39,819 nt of DNA. Source: an uncultured Bacteroidia bacterium. Lineage in GTDB: Bacteria; Bacteroidota; Bacteroidia; NS11-12g; UBA9320. The DNA is taken from assembly GCA_905478335.1 (NCBI GenBank), contig CAJQIC010000032.1:1-39819 (forward strand), written 5' to 3'. Positions 39,588-39,819 of this stretch are shown here, piece after piece (the first letter of the stretch is position 1; each line of letters opens with the position of its first letter). The notes under the pieces were generated by a model. That model searched no databases. It had not been told where the DNA came from and saw only the letters and a list, made by a program, of their open reading frames with translations. Both the position numbers and the translations under genes were made by a program.

Positions 39588-39819
39588 ATGCCTAACTTAA
39601 AAGAGGTCAGAAATAGAATATCGTCAACTCAATCGACGCAGCAAATTACCAAAGCCATGAAATTGGTTTCGGCAACCAAACTGCGTAAAGCACAAACGGC
39701 TATCACTAAAATGAGACCGTATGCTGAAAAGCTGAACGAGATCTTGATGAATCTTGGAGATAGTGCTAAAGATGATGACAACCTAAAAAGTTATTTCCAG
39801 TATCGGGAACCTAAAAAAG
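39588..39819 (+). CDS. atpG: F0F1 ATP synthase subunit gamma, 5' part only
   Basis: The ATG at 39588 opens a frame that stays open to the window end (77 complete codons). The translation begins MPNLKEVRNRISSTQSTQQITKAM and continues with KLVSATKLRKAQ, the signature N-terminal helix of the rotating gamma subunit. The gap after atpA is 17 bases. The gene is cut by the window edge, not broken. Confidence 0.96.
   Translation, partial: MPNLKEVRNRISSTQSTQQITKAMKLVSATKLRKAQTAITKMRPYAEKLNEILMNLGDSAKDDDNLKSYFQYREPKK

Overview
The window looks like a contiguous chromosomal segment of a member of Bacteroidota, most likely a gliding, type IX secretion (T9SS) bacterium of the order Flavobacteriales. The evidence is a DUF4290-murA pair, a bamD-rpoZ-coaBC-porD (DUF4835) operon, gldB beside nadE, a SprE/PorW homologue, an LptD-like protein beside an amidase and an MCE protein, a split ATP synthase operon (atpB-E-F-H-A-G without atpD/atpC), and several promoters of the Bacteroidota type (TTG, about 20 bp, TAnnTTTG). 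Base composition is moderately AT-rich. No tRNA, rRNA, CRISPR array or classical insertion sequence was seen. Genes are packed tightly; the longest stretch without a gene is about 240 bases.

Layout. 1-119: a degenerate 7-bp repeat array. 120-2562: DUF4290, murA and a thioredoxin. 2559-3137 (minus): a GNAT acetyltransferase. 3308-5539: grpE, dnaJ and a TlpA-type thioredoxin, preceded by two sigma-54-like promoter elements. 5563-10310 (minus): a sulfur module made of a rhodanese, a YeiH-type transporter, a SUMF1-domain lipoprotein, sulfide:quinone oxidoreductase, a TusE/DsrC protein and a DsrE protein. 10401-13654 (minus): bamD, rpoZ, coaBC, porD. 13910-16066: an alpha-oxoamine synthase, a terminator and a membrane-anchored helix-hairpin-helix protein. 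16063-19517: gldB (minus), an outer-membrane barrel protein and nadE. 19570-23860: two four-helix-bundle (S23/IVP) genes flanked by 7-bp repeats, interleaved with an aldose epimerase, fumarylacetoacetase and pyrD. 23943-33352: cell-envelope genes (MCE, amidase, LptD, PBP1A, SprE/PorW). 33446-34931: an M23 peptidase, a bactofilin and AtpZ. 35011-39819: the F0F1 ATP synthase operon, cut inside atpG.

Functionally the window is mostly housekeeping: peptidoglycan synthesis and remodelling (MurA, amidase, PBP1A, M23), outer-membrane assembly (BamD, LptD, MCE), T9SS and gliding (GldB, SprE/PorW, PorD), chaperones, cofactor synthesis (CoA, NAD) and energy conservation. The sulfur module is the main metabolic addition and probably handles sulfide and persulfide sulfur.

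The least explained signal is a set of 7-bp-period arrays. Both four-helix-bundle genes are bracketed by inverted heptad arrays, each locus with its own heptad. Two further arrays lie at the left edge and exactly between two convergent genes. Other points worth checking are the sigma-54-like elements before grpE, active-site substitutions in MurA (Cys to Asp) and CoaC (Cys to Ser), a terminator-like hairpin between atpE and atpF, and a SprE/PorW homologue with no lipobox cysteine.
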